Positions 1 through 8,005 of a DNA stretch of 50,504 nucleotides are shown here, piece after piece (positions within the stretch are counted from its first letter, which is position 1; every line of letters begins with the position of its first letter). The stretch is from Salibacterium aidingense DSM 18341. GTDB lineage: Bacteria > Bacillota > Bacilli > Bacillales > Marinococcaceae. A model generated the notes under the pieces. The model made no database searches, was not told the DNA's origin, and was given only the letters and a program-made list of their open reading frames with translations. The stretch covers positions 1 through 50,504 of the forward strand of contig NZ_AUCI01000024.1 in NCBI RefSeq assembly GCF_000429685.1, read 5' to 3'. The position numbers were made by a program, and so were the translations under genes.

Positions 1-263
1 AAAATCGCCAGTTCTTCTTCTTTATCCGCCAGTTCCTTTTCTTTGGCTTTCAACTGGCGTTCCAGGTCTTTGACGTGTTGGTGGTCGACAACCGGTTCGT
101 CGTCAAATTCGCGGTATTGCTTCATCCATTCATACAACGCGCTTCGAGGAATCTGTAAGTCCTCGGCAATGTCGGTGATGTTTTTCTGTTGTTTGTGCTG
201 CTGGACATAACGGACCGTGTCCTTTTTAAAAGCTTCGCTGTACTGTTGACGCTGTTCACCCAT
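1..263 (-). CDS. IS3-family transposase OrfA (helix-turn-helix), partial
   Basis: Reading the minus strand from ATG at 263, with a GGAGGG ribosome site just upstream, gives 87 codons before the window ends. The product starts MGEQRQQYSEAFKKDTVRYV and continues with a helix-turn-helix (ITDIAEDLQIPRSALYEWMK), then a charged, probably coiled-coil stretch (VKDLERQLKAKEKELADKEE). This is the usual layout of the IS3/IS150 OrfA protein, which binds the IS ends and is fused to the OrfB integrase by frameshifting. OrfB is not in the window. The family assignment is from motif recognition; the exact IS group is not determined. Confidence 0.75.
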   Translation of the reverse strand, partial: MGEQRQQYSEAFKKDTVRYVQQHKQQKNITDIAEDLQIPRSALYEWMKQYREFDDEPVVDHQHVKDLERQLKAKEKELADKEEELAI

Positions 264-317
264 GGGGGAACCCTCCTTGTTGGTTTTATCATGCCATGTC
301 CATGAAGAAGGTGTCCA
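1..317 (-). mobile_element. 5' end of an IS3-type insertion sequence, cut by the window edge
   Basis: The transposase start lies at 263 and reads off the left edge. The outer end of the element is probably near 317, where the minus strand begins TGGACACC, about 54 bases before the start codon; a short untranslated leader like this is usual in IS3 elements. The terminal inverted repeat and target duplication cannot be confirmed because the other end is outside the window. A similar end, TAGACACC, appears in opposite orientation at 50430. Confidence 0.6.
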
Positions 318-744
318 CTTTTTATTCTAAATTTATTTGTTCCGCTATCCGGGCTCTGGGGCTGTTTTTTTACACTCTAAAGGGGGAATAACGGAACAGA
401 TGTCCGATCCCCCCTTCAAAATGGGAAAAACCGAAGAAATAACGGAATAAATGTCCTCGGCTAGCATGGTTTTTCAATTCAATACCAAAGAGAACTGGGA
501 CAATCAACTTTCCAAGGAGGGCATACACTGCCGTCAGACGCTTTCACTTCAAAGCACAAGAAGCGGCATCGGCTCCCAGCGGGTCACCGGCAGCGCCACC
601 GCTTATGATCGGCTGCTGCTGCTTCGACGAACAGGAGGTTCTAGTGCCAGCATCTGCCACAGGACGTGACCGGTTTTAGCTGGCGAACCACTGAATGTCT
701 TCGCTTTCCTGCTCCTGCCCCATGCGTTTCATCTTTAAGGCAAA
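318..744. other. Gene-poor stretch with short repeats between the IS and the mannitol operon
   Basis: About 430 bases with no convincing gene. It holds copies of a short repeat with consensus TAACGGAAYARATGTCC, at 389-405 and 440-456, and a degenerate inverted copy near 333-347. A 72-codon plus-strand frame at 451-669 starts inside the repeat, lacks a ribosome site and has no recognisable domain. The minus strand at 676-762 could encode a short transposase-like tail but cannot be supported. Confidence 0.5.
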
Positions 745-779
745 GAAAAGGAGCTGTACCTTTTATACAGCCCCTTTCG
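745..779 (-). terminator. Rho-independent terminator of the mtl operon
   Basis: Arms 747-758 and 766-777 pair over 12 bp with one G-U, around a 7-base loop. On the minus strand the stem is followed by a T-rich run. It sits just past the mtlD stop. Confidence 0.8.
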
Positions 780-781
780 AG

Positions 782-1912
782 TTAAAGTGATAATACTTTT
801 TTTATCAAAGGATGGCCGGCGGGCAATCCTGTATAGGTTGTTAGTGCTCCTTCTTTTCCATTTTCCTGAATCTGCTGCTGCAGTTCGACGGCTTCCGGAT
901 CCTGTTCATACTGGAAATCGAGGCAGGCAGCGATGGTACCAGCCAGCGCCTCTGGTTCTTTGTTAAGCTCCATCAGTTCTAATGCCGGCCGGACCAACCT
1001 ATCTTTAGGTCCCAATTTTCGTATAGGGCCTCTCCCGACTCTTTCCACTGAATCCGAAATATAGGGGTTACGGAAACGCTCGGTGATTTTAAAGCGGTAC
1101 TGTTTCATATCCTCTGCGGAAAATCCGTGCTTGCTTTCGAGCAAAATGCTGGTCTCTTCTAACACCTGTTTAAATTTTTCATAAACCGCCGGGGTTTCTA
1201 CGGCCTCTTTAATCGTTGGAAGACCTGCCGCGTATCCATGATAAGCGAGGGCTGCATGTCCTGTATTTACAGTAAACAGCTTTCGTTCAATATACGGCGT
1301 TAGATCTTCCACGAATGTAACAGTTGGCACATCAGGCCGGTCTCCTTTTAAGGAAGGAGTTTCCACCGCCCATTCGAAAAAAGGCTCTACCGTCACTGCT
1401 AACTCATTTTCGGGAGGCTGTTCCGGTACGATACGATCCACGGCTGCATTGGCAAACCCAACGAACATATCAGCCTGCTGTTTTTCTTCCGAAGTGAGGT
1501 GTTCTTTGATATAGGACTTTAATTGATCGGTGGCCCCAGCCATGTTCTCACAGGCAATGATATTTAACGGCCTGGAATGCTCCCGCCATCTTTTTTGCAG
1601 GCCTTTGGCCAGAGCCGGAGCAATGCTTTTCAGAACATTAGGGCCGACCGCAGTGGTGATCAGGTCTGCTTCTGCGATTCGTCCCAGCAGTTCCTCTTCC
1701 TGATGCATACTGTGAACCGCTTCGACATTCTCCACGTCTATCCCTTGTTTCTCTTCCCCCGCTAGCTCCACACGGTAGGCTTGTCTGTTCTGCAGCTTTT
1801 TAATCAAGTCGTCGTTGATATCAGCAAAACACAGCTCATACCCGGCTTCTGACAAAAGCTGACCAATAAAACCTCTCCCAATGTTACCGGCACCTATCTG
1901 CAGGGCTTTCAT
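782..1912 (-). CDS. mtlD: Mannitol-1-phosphate 5-dehydrogenase
   Basis: Oxidises mannitol 1-phosphate from the PTS to fructose 6-phosphate with NAD+ in the cytoplasm. The 376-aa protein is normal length for MtlD. It starts MKALQIGAGNIGRGFIGQLL, a nucleotide-binding GxGxxGRG motif, and carries the family's conserved KLFTVNTGHAALAYHGYAAG segment, including the catalytic-type lysine and NTGHA. The start follows directly on the mtlF stop, with a GAGGTG ribosome site inside the mtlF end, so translation is probably coupled. It is the last gene of the mtl operon and is followed by a terminator. Confidence 0.96.
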   Translation of the reverse strand: MKALQIGAGNIGRGFIGQLLSEAGYELCFADINDDLIKKLQNRQAYRVELAGEEKQGIDVENVEAVHSMHQEEELLGRIAEADLITTAVGPNVLKSIAPALAKGLQKRWREHSRPLNIIACENMAGATDQLKSYIKEHLTSEEKQQADMFVGFANAAVDRIVPEQPPENELAVTVEPFFEWAVETPSLKGDRPDVPTVTFVEDLTPYIERKLFTVNTGHAALAYHGYAAGLPTIKEAVETPAVYEKFKQVLEETSILLESKHGFSAEDMKQYRFKITERFRNPYISDSVERVGRGPIRKLGPKDRLVRPALELMELNKEPEALAGTIAACLDFQYEQDPEAVELQQQIQENGKEGALTTYTGLPAGHPLIKKVLSL

Positions 1913-2347
1913 TTATTTCACCTCATTAAACTGAGCCAGCAGCGACGATTTATCAGGGGCCTGCAGCATTTTCGTAATGTTTTCTTCTTCAGAACAGATT
2001 AAGGCGATTTTCTGCAGAATTTCCAGATGTTCATTTTCTTTTCCGGCAATGCCGATAAGTACTTTGACCGTATTGCCGCCAAAATCAACCCCGTCCGGCA
2101 CCTGCACAACAGCCAGGCCGGATGCATTAATTCGATCTTTGGACTCCTCTGTCCCATGCGGGATAGCCACATAATTCCCCATATACGTGGAGGTCAATTC
2201 TTCCCGTTCCAGCATTGCATCAATATAAGACTCTTCTACATATCCCTGATCTACTAAAATTCTCCCTGTTTCACGTATAGCTTCTTCTTTCCCGGAAAAG
2301 GCTGCGTTCATTTTAATATTTTCTTCCTGGAGAATAGGTTTACTCAT
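1913..2347 (-). CDS. mtlF: Mannitol-specific PTS EIIA component
   Basis: Carries phosphate from HPr to the EIIB domain of MtlA. The 144-aa single-domain protein fits the EIIA-Mtl family, and the phosphorylated histidine is seen in AIPHGT at about residue 64. An AGGAGTGG ribosome site precedes the ATG. It lies between mtlR and mtlD, the order mtlA-mtlR-mtlF-mtlD known from Geobacillus. Phosphorylated EIIA/EIIB also controls the activity of MtlR in this family. Confidence 0.95.
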   Translation of the reverse strand: MSKPILQEENIKMNAAFSGKEEAIRETGRILVDQGYVEESYIDAMLEREELTSTYMGNYVAIPHGTEESKDRINASGLAVVQVPDGVDFGGNTVKVLIGIAGKENEHLEILQKIALICSEEENITKMLQAPDKSSLLAQFNEVK

Positions 2348-2367
2348 TTTGCTCCACTCCTATCCTT

Positions 2368-4464
2368 TTATAATTTTTCTTTTAACCATTCACGAAAAGC
2401 GGAGCCCATATGCGCCTTGATCCGCTTTTCCTCTGCGGAAGCGAACACTTCCATGGCCTCGTCATCTGCGATCAGCTGTTCACTGATGGCACTCAGCACT
2501 TCGTACGTTTCTGCCGGATCTTCTTCCGGGGCCAGCAGTATTAAGAAATGCTCCACATCCGTACTGGTGCTGTCCATCGCCAGCAGGGGGATAGAACGGG
2601 CGAGCGGCTGAATATAAAAACAGGGACTCTTTACTTCCTTCGTTCTGGAATGAAATAACGCAAGCCGTGATTTCGGCAGGGCAATGCCGCCGCGCTCATA
2701 CCTTGTCCATAACCCTTGCACTGCTGCTTCAGCATCATTCAGCAGTCCTGCTTTTTTTATTTGGATGCCGGCCGATCTCAGTACTTGATAGGCGTCTGCG
2801 TCCTCCGCCAGGGGCAGCACTTGAAATCTTTCCAGCAGCGTTACAATGATTCCGCTGTAACGTTGTATTCCATTTAATACCTGAATAGAATCTCTGCTGG
2901 ATGTCCCTGTAGAATCCTCCGCAGGAGATGGGGTTTTTTTCCCTGCCAGCTGTTTAATAAAAAACCTGACCTTGTCCACGTCTTGATGGGTTAAAAAAGG
3001 GTTCACCACAATATTTGGAAAATCTTCACTGTTCAGCTCCAGTGTCGAAATGACGACATCGTATTGATCCTTATTTTCTTCTAGATCCATCATGGAAATA
3101 TTTTTCAATTCCTTGATTTCCGGAACTTCTTTCCGCAGCCGGGTAACGAGCATTTTCGATGAACCGATACCGCTGGAACAAACAACAAGCGCATTTACTT
3201 TTCGGTGATGTTGTATCTTCTCCAGGGCAGACCCAAAATGGAGAGCTAAATATCCAATTTCTGATTCCGGCAGCTTCAGCTCCGGGAGCGCGTTTTCCGC
3301 AGCCTTTTTCACCAGAAGAAATAGTTCTTGATAATCTTTTTTTATTTCTTCCAATAATGGGTTGTGGATACGCATATTTTCCTGAATCCGGTATAAAGCA
3401 GGATCCAGATGGGCTACCAGTCCCTGATACAGCGATGGATCTTCTTTCAACGGTTCTCCTGTTGCGTTTTGCATATAGGCTATTAATGCTTTGGCGTGAA
3501 CTGCAGAGGATAAGTGATCAAGATCAGGCAGATGATCTTGATCTTCTCTTATTTTTGCTCCTCGAAGGTGCATGGTAATATAGCCGATCTCGGCTTCTGG
3601 AATTTTGAGCTGAAATACTTTTTCCAGTCTCCATATCAGGGCCTGAGCCATCTCATATTCTTTCGTGTCCTTTAATGTTTCCAGATACGTTTCATTTATC
3701 TCAATGTTTTCTCCCTGGGATATGCGTTCTATCGCCAGCGTCAGGTGAACCACGAGACCGATATAGGCGCTGTCGGCGAAATAATAAGGAAGTTCCTCTC
3801 TCATATCCGCGAGGATTTTTTCCACAGTCAGCCATTTATCTTTTTCTACCAGACCAAGCAGTCTTTCTGATATCGTTCCGGAATCCGTACTGGAGGCTTT
3901 ATTCTTAATATTTTCCCGCATGACACGAAATAAATCTGCTTCTGCAAAATTTTCCGCAATCAAACTGCTTATGGCTGCCCGCTTTGCAGATTCACTGCCT
4001 TGCACGATGACACCGAAGCCTCTTCTTCTATCCAGGCGGAGGTCAGTGGTTGTGAACCATTCCTCCAGCCTGTCGAGATCATAGCTGATGGTAGCTGTGG
4101 TGACCTTAAGCTCCACCGCCAGCGTATTCAGTTTTATCGGCTCCGTGCGTTCCAGCAGCTTACAAAGGATTAACGTCCTTCTTTCTTCACCTGAGTATTC
4201 GACCACAGAAGGCTGGAGCAGCGTTAATTCCAGGTCTTGTTTTTTACTTTCAGGCCCCTGGATTTTCACGCCTTTTCCTGTTGATTTTTTTAGTTCAAGG
4301 CCGAATTGCTGAACTGTTTTTTCCAGTCCTTTTAAATCCCGGTGGATCGTCCGGGAACTGACGTTCAAGGCTTCTGCCGCAACAGCGACCGGGGTATCGT
4401 CTTCCTGTTTTAATAAATAACGCAGCAATTCCCTTTCTCTTGCGGTGATATAGTCCATAGTCAA
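2368..4464 (-). CDS. mtlR: MtlR, PRD-type transcriptional activator of the mannitol operon
   Basis: A 698-aa DNA-binding activator controlled by PTS phosphorylation. Order seen: N-terminal HTH domains (about 1-150), two PTS-regulation domains (about 190-395), a GatB-like EIIB domain (NALVVCSSGIGSSKMLVTRL, near 420) and a C-terminal EIIA-Mtl-like domain (from about 545). The EIIB-like domain keeps the cysteine. In the EIIA-like tail I do not see a clear HG phosphorylation motif, so that site may be lost or shifted. The TTG at 4464 is spaced 7 bases after GGGGGG and is the better start; ATG at 4458 is the alternative. It follows mtlA and precedes mtlF. Confidence 0.93.
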   Translation of the reverse strand: MTMDYITARERELLRYLLKQEDDTPVAVAAEALNVSSRTIHRDLKGLEKTVQQFGLELKKSTGKGVKIQGPESKKQDLELTLLQPSVVEYSGEERRTLILCKLLERTEPIKLNTLAVELKVTTATISYDLDRLEEWFTTTDLRLDRRRGFGVIVQGSESAKRAAISSLIAENFAEADLFRVMRENIKNKASSTDSGTISERLLGLVEKDKWLTVEKILADMREELPYYFADSAYIGLVVHLTLAIERISQGENIEINETYLETLKDTKEYEMAQALIWRLEKVFQLKIPEAEIGYITMHLRGAKIREDQDHLPDLDHLSSAVHAKALIAYMQNATGEPLKEDPSLYQGLVAHLDPALYRIQENMRIHNPLLEEIKKDYQELFLLVKKAAENALPELKLPESEIGYLALHFGSALEKIQHHRKVNALVVCSSGIGSSKMLVTRLRKEVPEIKELKNISMMDLEENKDQYDVVISTLELNSEDFPNIVVNPFLTHQDVDKVRFFIKQLAGKKTPSPAEDSTGTSSRDSIQVLNGIQRYSGIIVTLLERFQVLPLAEDADAYQVLRSAGIQIKKAGLLNDAEAAVQGLWTRYERGGIALPKSRLALFHSRTKEVKSPCFYIQPLARSIPLLAMDSTSTDVEHFLILLAPEEDPAETYEVLSAISEQLIADDEAMEVFASAEEKRIKAHMGSAFREWLKEKL

Positions 4465-4494
4465 GGGAAATCCCCCCTTTCAACTACCCTACCA

Positions 4495-5934
4495 TTATTC
4501 CTGATCCGCCTTCCAGCGATCTACAAGTTCATCGTACTTGTCGCTGCCAAGGAAATTGTCGACCGATACATGTTCTGCATCGGGACGTTTGGCTTCCGCC
4601 CGTTCCGTCAAATCTTTATGGGTAATAATCACATCGGCATCCTCCGGAATTTGATTGATCGCCGAATTTGTCACTTCCATATCAAGGCCGGCTTTTTTCA
4701 CTTTATCTTTCAGGACAGAGGCCCCCATGGCACTCGATCCCATCCCGGCATCACAGGCAAACACCACTTTGTTAATGTCGTGTGCGGAAAGCTGGCCCGG
4801 CTTTGCTCCCTCTTCCTTCAGTCCGGATGTCACACTGCTTTCTTTGCCTTTCATTTCTTCCATTTTAGAAGCAGCGGACCCGAGATCTTCTTCTTCGGCT
4901 TTGCTGAAACGCAGAATCGCAGAGGCAATAGCAAAGGAGACGGCAGTTGCGATAATGATACCTAATGCGACACCGACATAGTTTCCGGGGGGTGTCATAG
5001 CAAAGTAGGCGATGATGCTTCCTGGAGAAGGTACCGCACGCAGACCAGCATCAAATAATACAAACGTAAATACACCGCTCATTCCGCCACCGATAACGGC
5101 AAGTAGCAATTGTGGTTTCATCAGAATGTACGGGAAGTAGATTTCATGAATTCCACCCACAAAATGAATAAGAGCTGCACCAGGTGCCGAGCTTTTTGAC
5201 ATCCCTCTGCCGAATACCCAATAAGCCAAGAGCACCCCAAGGCCCGGACCAGGATTGGTTTCCAGCATAAACAGTATGGACTGCCCGGTTTCGCTAACTT
5301 CATTGGTACCAAGCGGAGTCAAAATTCCGTGGTTGATAGCATTATTTAAGAACAATACTTTTGCTGGTTCAATAAAGATACTGGCCAGCGGCAGCAGACC
5401 GGCATTTACGATAGCTTCCACACCGGCAGCAAGGATATTGTTGAATCCTGCTACAAACGGGCCAATCGCGTAATAACCAATAATCGTCATCGCGCCGCCG
5501 ATGATACCGGCGGAGAAATTGTTCACGAGCATTTCAAAACCCTGGCGGATCTTTCCATCCACCGCGTCATCAAATTTCTTGATCAGGTAGCCGCCAAGCG
5601 GGCCTATCACCATAGCCCCAAGAAACATTGGAATGTCTGCCCCAACAATGACACCCATGGTGGCAATGGCACCGACGACCCCGCCGCGGGTATCGTGGAT
5701 CATCTTACCACCGGTATACCCGATTAACAGCGGCAGCAAGTAATTGATCATCGGATCCACCAACGAAGCCAGATCTTCATTTGGTGTCCATCCGTCCGGA
5801 ATGAACAGAGCGGTAATAATCCCCCAGGCAATAAACGCCCCGATGTTCGGCATAATCATGCCGCTTAAATAGCTTCCGAAGCGCTGGACTTTCGCCCTGA
5901 TCGAGCCGGATTTTTGGTTTTCTTCTGCACTCAT
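4495..5934 (-). CDS. mtlA: Mannitol-specific PTS EIICB permease
   Basis: Membrane permease that imports mannitol and phosphorylates it. The 479-aa product has an N-terminal EIIC domain with many membrane segments (FGSYLSGMIMPNIGAFIAWG onward, to about 345), a charged linker, and a C-terminal EIIB domain with the phosphorylated cysteine in VVFACDAGMGSS (about Cys394). EIIA is separate (mtlF). I chose ATG at 5934 because GGAGGAGGGG lies 6-7 bases upstream; the ATG at 5964 has no ribosome site and would add ten residues. It is the first gene of the operon. Confidence 0.95.
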   Translation of the reverse strand: MSAEENQKSGSIRAKVQRFGSYLSGMIMPNIGAFIAWGIITALFIPDGWTPNEDLASLVDPMINYLLPLLIGYTGGKMIHDTRGGVVGAIATMGVIVGADIPMFLGAMVIGPLGGYLIKKFDDAVDGKIRQGFEMLVNNFSAGIIGGAMTIIGYYAIGPFVAGFNNILAAGVEAIVNAGLLPLASIFIEPAKVLFLNNAINHGILTPLGTNEVSETGQSILFMLETNPGPGLGVLLAYWVFGRGMSKSSAPGAALIHFVGGIHEIYFPYILMKPQLLLAVIGGGMSGVFTFVLFDAGLRAVPSPGSIIAYFAMTPPGNYVGVALGIIIATAVSFAIASAILRFSKAEEEDLGSAASKMEEMKGKESSVTSGLKEEGAKPGQLSAHDINKVVFACDAGMGSSAMGASVLKDKVKKAGLDMEVTNSAINQIPEDADVIITHKDLTERAEAKRPDAEHVSVDNFLGSDKYDELVDRWKADQE

Positions 5935-5964
5935 AGAGACCCCTCCTCCATTTAATGTTGACAT

Positions 5965-6088
5965 GATTTAAACGAATTATGACAAATGCCTAAGATGAAT
6001 GACCTACACTTTTATAATAAAGCGTTGCCATTAGCGCCATCAATAGAAGGAAAAGAGGAATAAGGCAACAGCGATGTTGACAATATTT
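5965..6088 (-). promoter_or_regulatory. Probable mtlA promoter region
   Basis: The upstream region of mtlA on the minus strand has an AT-rich TTATTATAAAA that could hold a -10 box near 6017-6027, but no good -35. That fits an activator-dependent promoter such as those driven by MtlR. A loosely cre-like sequence (around AAAGCGTTGCCA) overlaps it. I could not identify an MtlR operator with confidence. Confidence 0.35.
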
Positions 6089-6126
6089 AAAAAGGGGGAC
6101 TGTCCTCATGAACAGTTCCCCTTTTT
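6089..6126 (-). terminator. Terminator after the second PTS operon
   Basis: Arms 6089-6103 and 6112-6126 form a 15-bp stem (AAAAAGGGGGACTGT and its near-complement) with an 8-base loop. A- and T-rich ends make it potentially bidirectional. It follows the EIIA gene, which ends at 6133. Confidence 0.85.
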
Positions 6127-6132
6127 ACCTCC

Positions 6133-6582
6133 CTATATTTTCGAAACAATGTCGACGATCTGTTTTTTCGTGTCCGCCCCTTTTAACGAGTCACGGAATG
6201 TTTCATCCATCATCTTCCTCGACAACTGCTGTAAAATCTTTAAGTGATCATCTCCTGCGTTTTCTTCCGGCACGGCGATCAGGAATATCACTTCTACCGG
6301 CTTGCCGTCCAAGCTTTCCCATTCAAGGCCTTCTTCTGTTTTTCCAATCGCTATTGCCGCCTGTTGGACCCCGTTTGATTTACCGTGTGGAATGGCAAAA
6401 CCAAACCCGATTCCGGTGCTTCCTTCCTGTTCGCGTTTTTGGATATCTTCCAGGCATTGGTTTTTGTCTTGAAGTGCGGATGCGGGCAGTAAATCCACCA
6501 TTTCTTCCAATGCCTCTGCCCTGCTGGTGCTTTTTAATGCTACACTTACCGCGTCTTCCTGTACTAATGTGTCTATTTCCAT
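6133..6582 (-). CDS. PTS EIIA component, fructose/mannose type (EIIA-2)
   Basis: Phosphate carrier for the EIIBC permease encoded just upstream. The 149-aa protein is a single PTS_EIIA_2 domain, with the active histidine in GFAIPHGK (His66). I start it at ATG 6582, 8 bases after GGAGGG; the frame is open six codons further but without a ribosome site. The EIIBC stop TGA at 6586-6584 is separated from this ATG by one base, so the two are translationally coupled. The substrate cannot be fixed from sequence; fructose or mannose is likely. Confidence 0.9.
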   Translation of the reverse strand: MEIDTLVQEDAVSVALKSTSRAEALEEMVDLLPASALQDKNQCLEDIQKREQEGSTGIGFGFAIPHGKSNGVQQAAIAIGKTEEGLEWESLDGKPVEVIFLIAVPEENAGDDHLKILQQLSRKMMDETFRDSLKGADTKKQIVDIVSKI

Positions 6583-6583
6583 C

Positions 6584-8005
6584 TCAGGATCCCTCCACAA
6601 CTGGTTTCTTTAATACATTAGCGAGCAGGGCTGTCACAATCGTTCCTATGACAATAGCAATAAAGAACATGATCACGTTGTCTATCGCCCCAAATACGGC
6701 AACGACCGGACCTCCGTGCGGGACATGATCGGCGACGCCTCCCAGCATAGCAATAGCGCCGGCTGTCATTCCGCCTGCCATAATACTTGGGATGACGCGG
6801 AACGGATCCGCTGCGGCCAGAGGAATGGCTCCCTCTGTTATGCCGACAAGCCCCATGGCCACTGCTGCTTTCCCTGCTTCACGCTCGTCTTTTTCAAATT
6901 TCTTTTTAAACAAAAGGGAAGCCAGTCCCATGCCGAGCGGCGGTGTGCAGATAGCTGCGGCAATCGCTCCCATCACTTCCGGCTGCCCCTGCGTAATCAG
7001 GGCAGCACCGAATAAAAAGGCGACTTTGTTGAATGGTCCGCCCATATCAAAACTAATCATGGCACCGAGTATGATACCAAGCAGAATCCGGCTGCCGCCT
7101 TCCATTCCTTCCAGACCATTGGTCATTGCTTCCATTAATCCTGCGATCGGAGCACCTAATACGTAGATGAATATCAAGCCAACAGCCAAAGAAGCCAGAA
7201 TAGGAATAATCAAAATCGGCATTATGGGCTGAATCATTTCCGGGACCTTTACCTCTTTAATCCACTTTGCAATATAACCGGCCAGAAATCCGGCAAGAAT
7301 TCCTCCGATAAAACCGGCTCCGGCTTCACTGCCGTAAAAACTGCCATCGTTTGCGATGAAACCGCCGATCATCCCCGGCGCAAGTCCGGGCCGGTCCGCG
7401 ATACTCATGGCGATGAACCCGGCTAGAATCGGCACCATAAAATTAAATGCCGTGCCGCCAAGCTGGTTGATCGCACTCCAGAACGTACCTTCCGGAATGG
7501 CAAGGCCGTCTTCCGTCGGTTCTCCACCCAGGCTTAGGGAGATGGCTATTAACAGACCGCCTACCACCACAAACGGAATCATGTAGGACACGCCGTTCAT
7601 CAGATGGCGGTAAACCGGGTTCTGCTTTTTCTTCTTCTTCGCTTTATCTTCCTCAATTTTTTCCTTCGCCTTCTCTTTGCCGGAACGTTCGGAATACGTC
7701 GCTACCTCTTTGTTTTCAAACTGGGCAAGCAATTCGTCCGCTCTTCTTATGGCATCCGATGAAGCGACTTCAAGTACCGGCTTCCCTTCAAAACGTGATT
7801 TTTCTACTGTTTTATCAGCAGCTATAACAACTCCATCTGCGCTTTCTATATCTTCTTCCGTCAGTTCATTTTCTACTCCAATAGACCCTTGAGTTTCTAC
7901 TTTTATATCTATACCCTTTTCTTTAGCAGCTTTATTCAGATTTTCTGCTGCCATATACGTATGGGCAATCCCATTGGGACAAGACGTAATTCCAACAAGC
8001 TTCAT
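6584..8005 (-). CDS. PTS EIIBC permease, fructose/mannose type
   Basis: Imports and phosphorylates a hexose. The 473-aa protein has an N-terminal EIIB-Fru domain with the phosphocysteine in TSCPNGIAHTYMAA (Cys9), a lysine-rich linker (EEDKAKKKKKQ, near 120), and an EIIC-Fru domain with 8-10 hydrophobic segments (YMIPFVVVGGLLIAISLSL onward). Its ATG overlaps the stop of the regulator gene as ATGA at 8005-8002. Known relatives are FruA, ManP and FrwBC. The adjacent PRD activator makes a ManR/ManP-like system the closest analogy, but here EIIA is a separate gene. Confidence 0.9.
   Translation of the reverse strand: MKLVGITSCPNGIAHTYMAAENLNKAAKEKGIDIKVETQGSIGVENELTEEDIESADGVVIAADKTVEKSRFEGKPVLEVASSDAIRRADELLAQFENKEVATYSERSGKEKAKEKIEEDKAKKKKKQNPVYRHLMNGVSYMIPFVVVGGLLIAISLSLGGEPTEDGLAIPEGTFWSAINQLGGTAFNFMVPILAGFIAMSIADRPGLAPGMIGGFIANDGSFYGSEAGAGFIGGILAGFLAGYIAKWIKEVKVPEMIQPIMPILIIPILASLAVGLIFIYVLGAPIAGLMEAMTNGLEGMEGGSRILLGIILGAMISFDMGGPFNKVAFLFGAALITQGQPEVMGAIAAAICTPPLGMGLASLLFKKKFEKDEREAGKAAVAMGLVGITEGAIPLAAADPFRVIPSIMAGGMTAGAIAMLGGVADHVPHGGPVVAVFGAIDNVIMFFIAIVIGTIVTALLANVLKKPVVEGS

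Noticed and set aside
451-669. 72-codon plus-strand open frame near the left end
   Set aside because: It has no ribosome site, starts inside a repeat, and has no recognisable domain.
676-762. Minus-strand tail reading LLFFALKMKRMGQEQ, like the C-terminus of a transposase
   Set aside because: It is too short and overlaps the mtl terminator hairpin; the resemblance may be chance.
6015-6030. Possible cre in the mtlA promoter (AAAGCGTTGCCA)
   Set aside because: It has about three mismatches to the consensus, so it is mentioned only as part of the promoter region and not as its own site.
6108-6728. 206-codon plus-strand open frame across the PTS EIIA gene
   Set aside because: It is antisense to two well-supported PTS genes and begins in a terminator.
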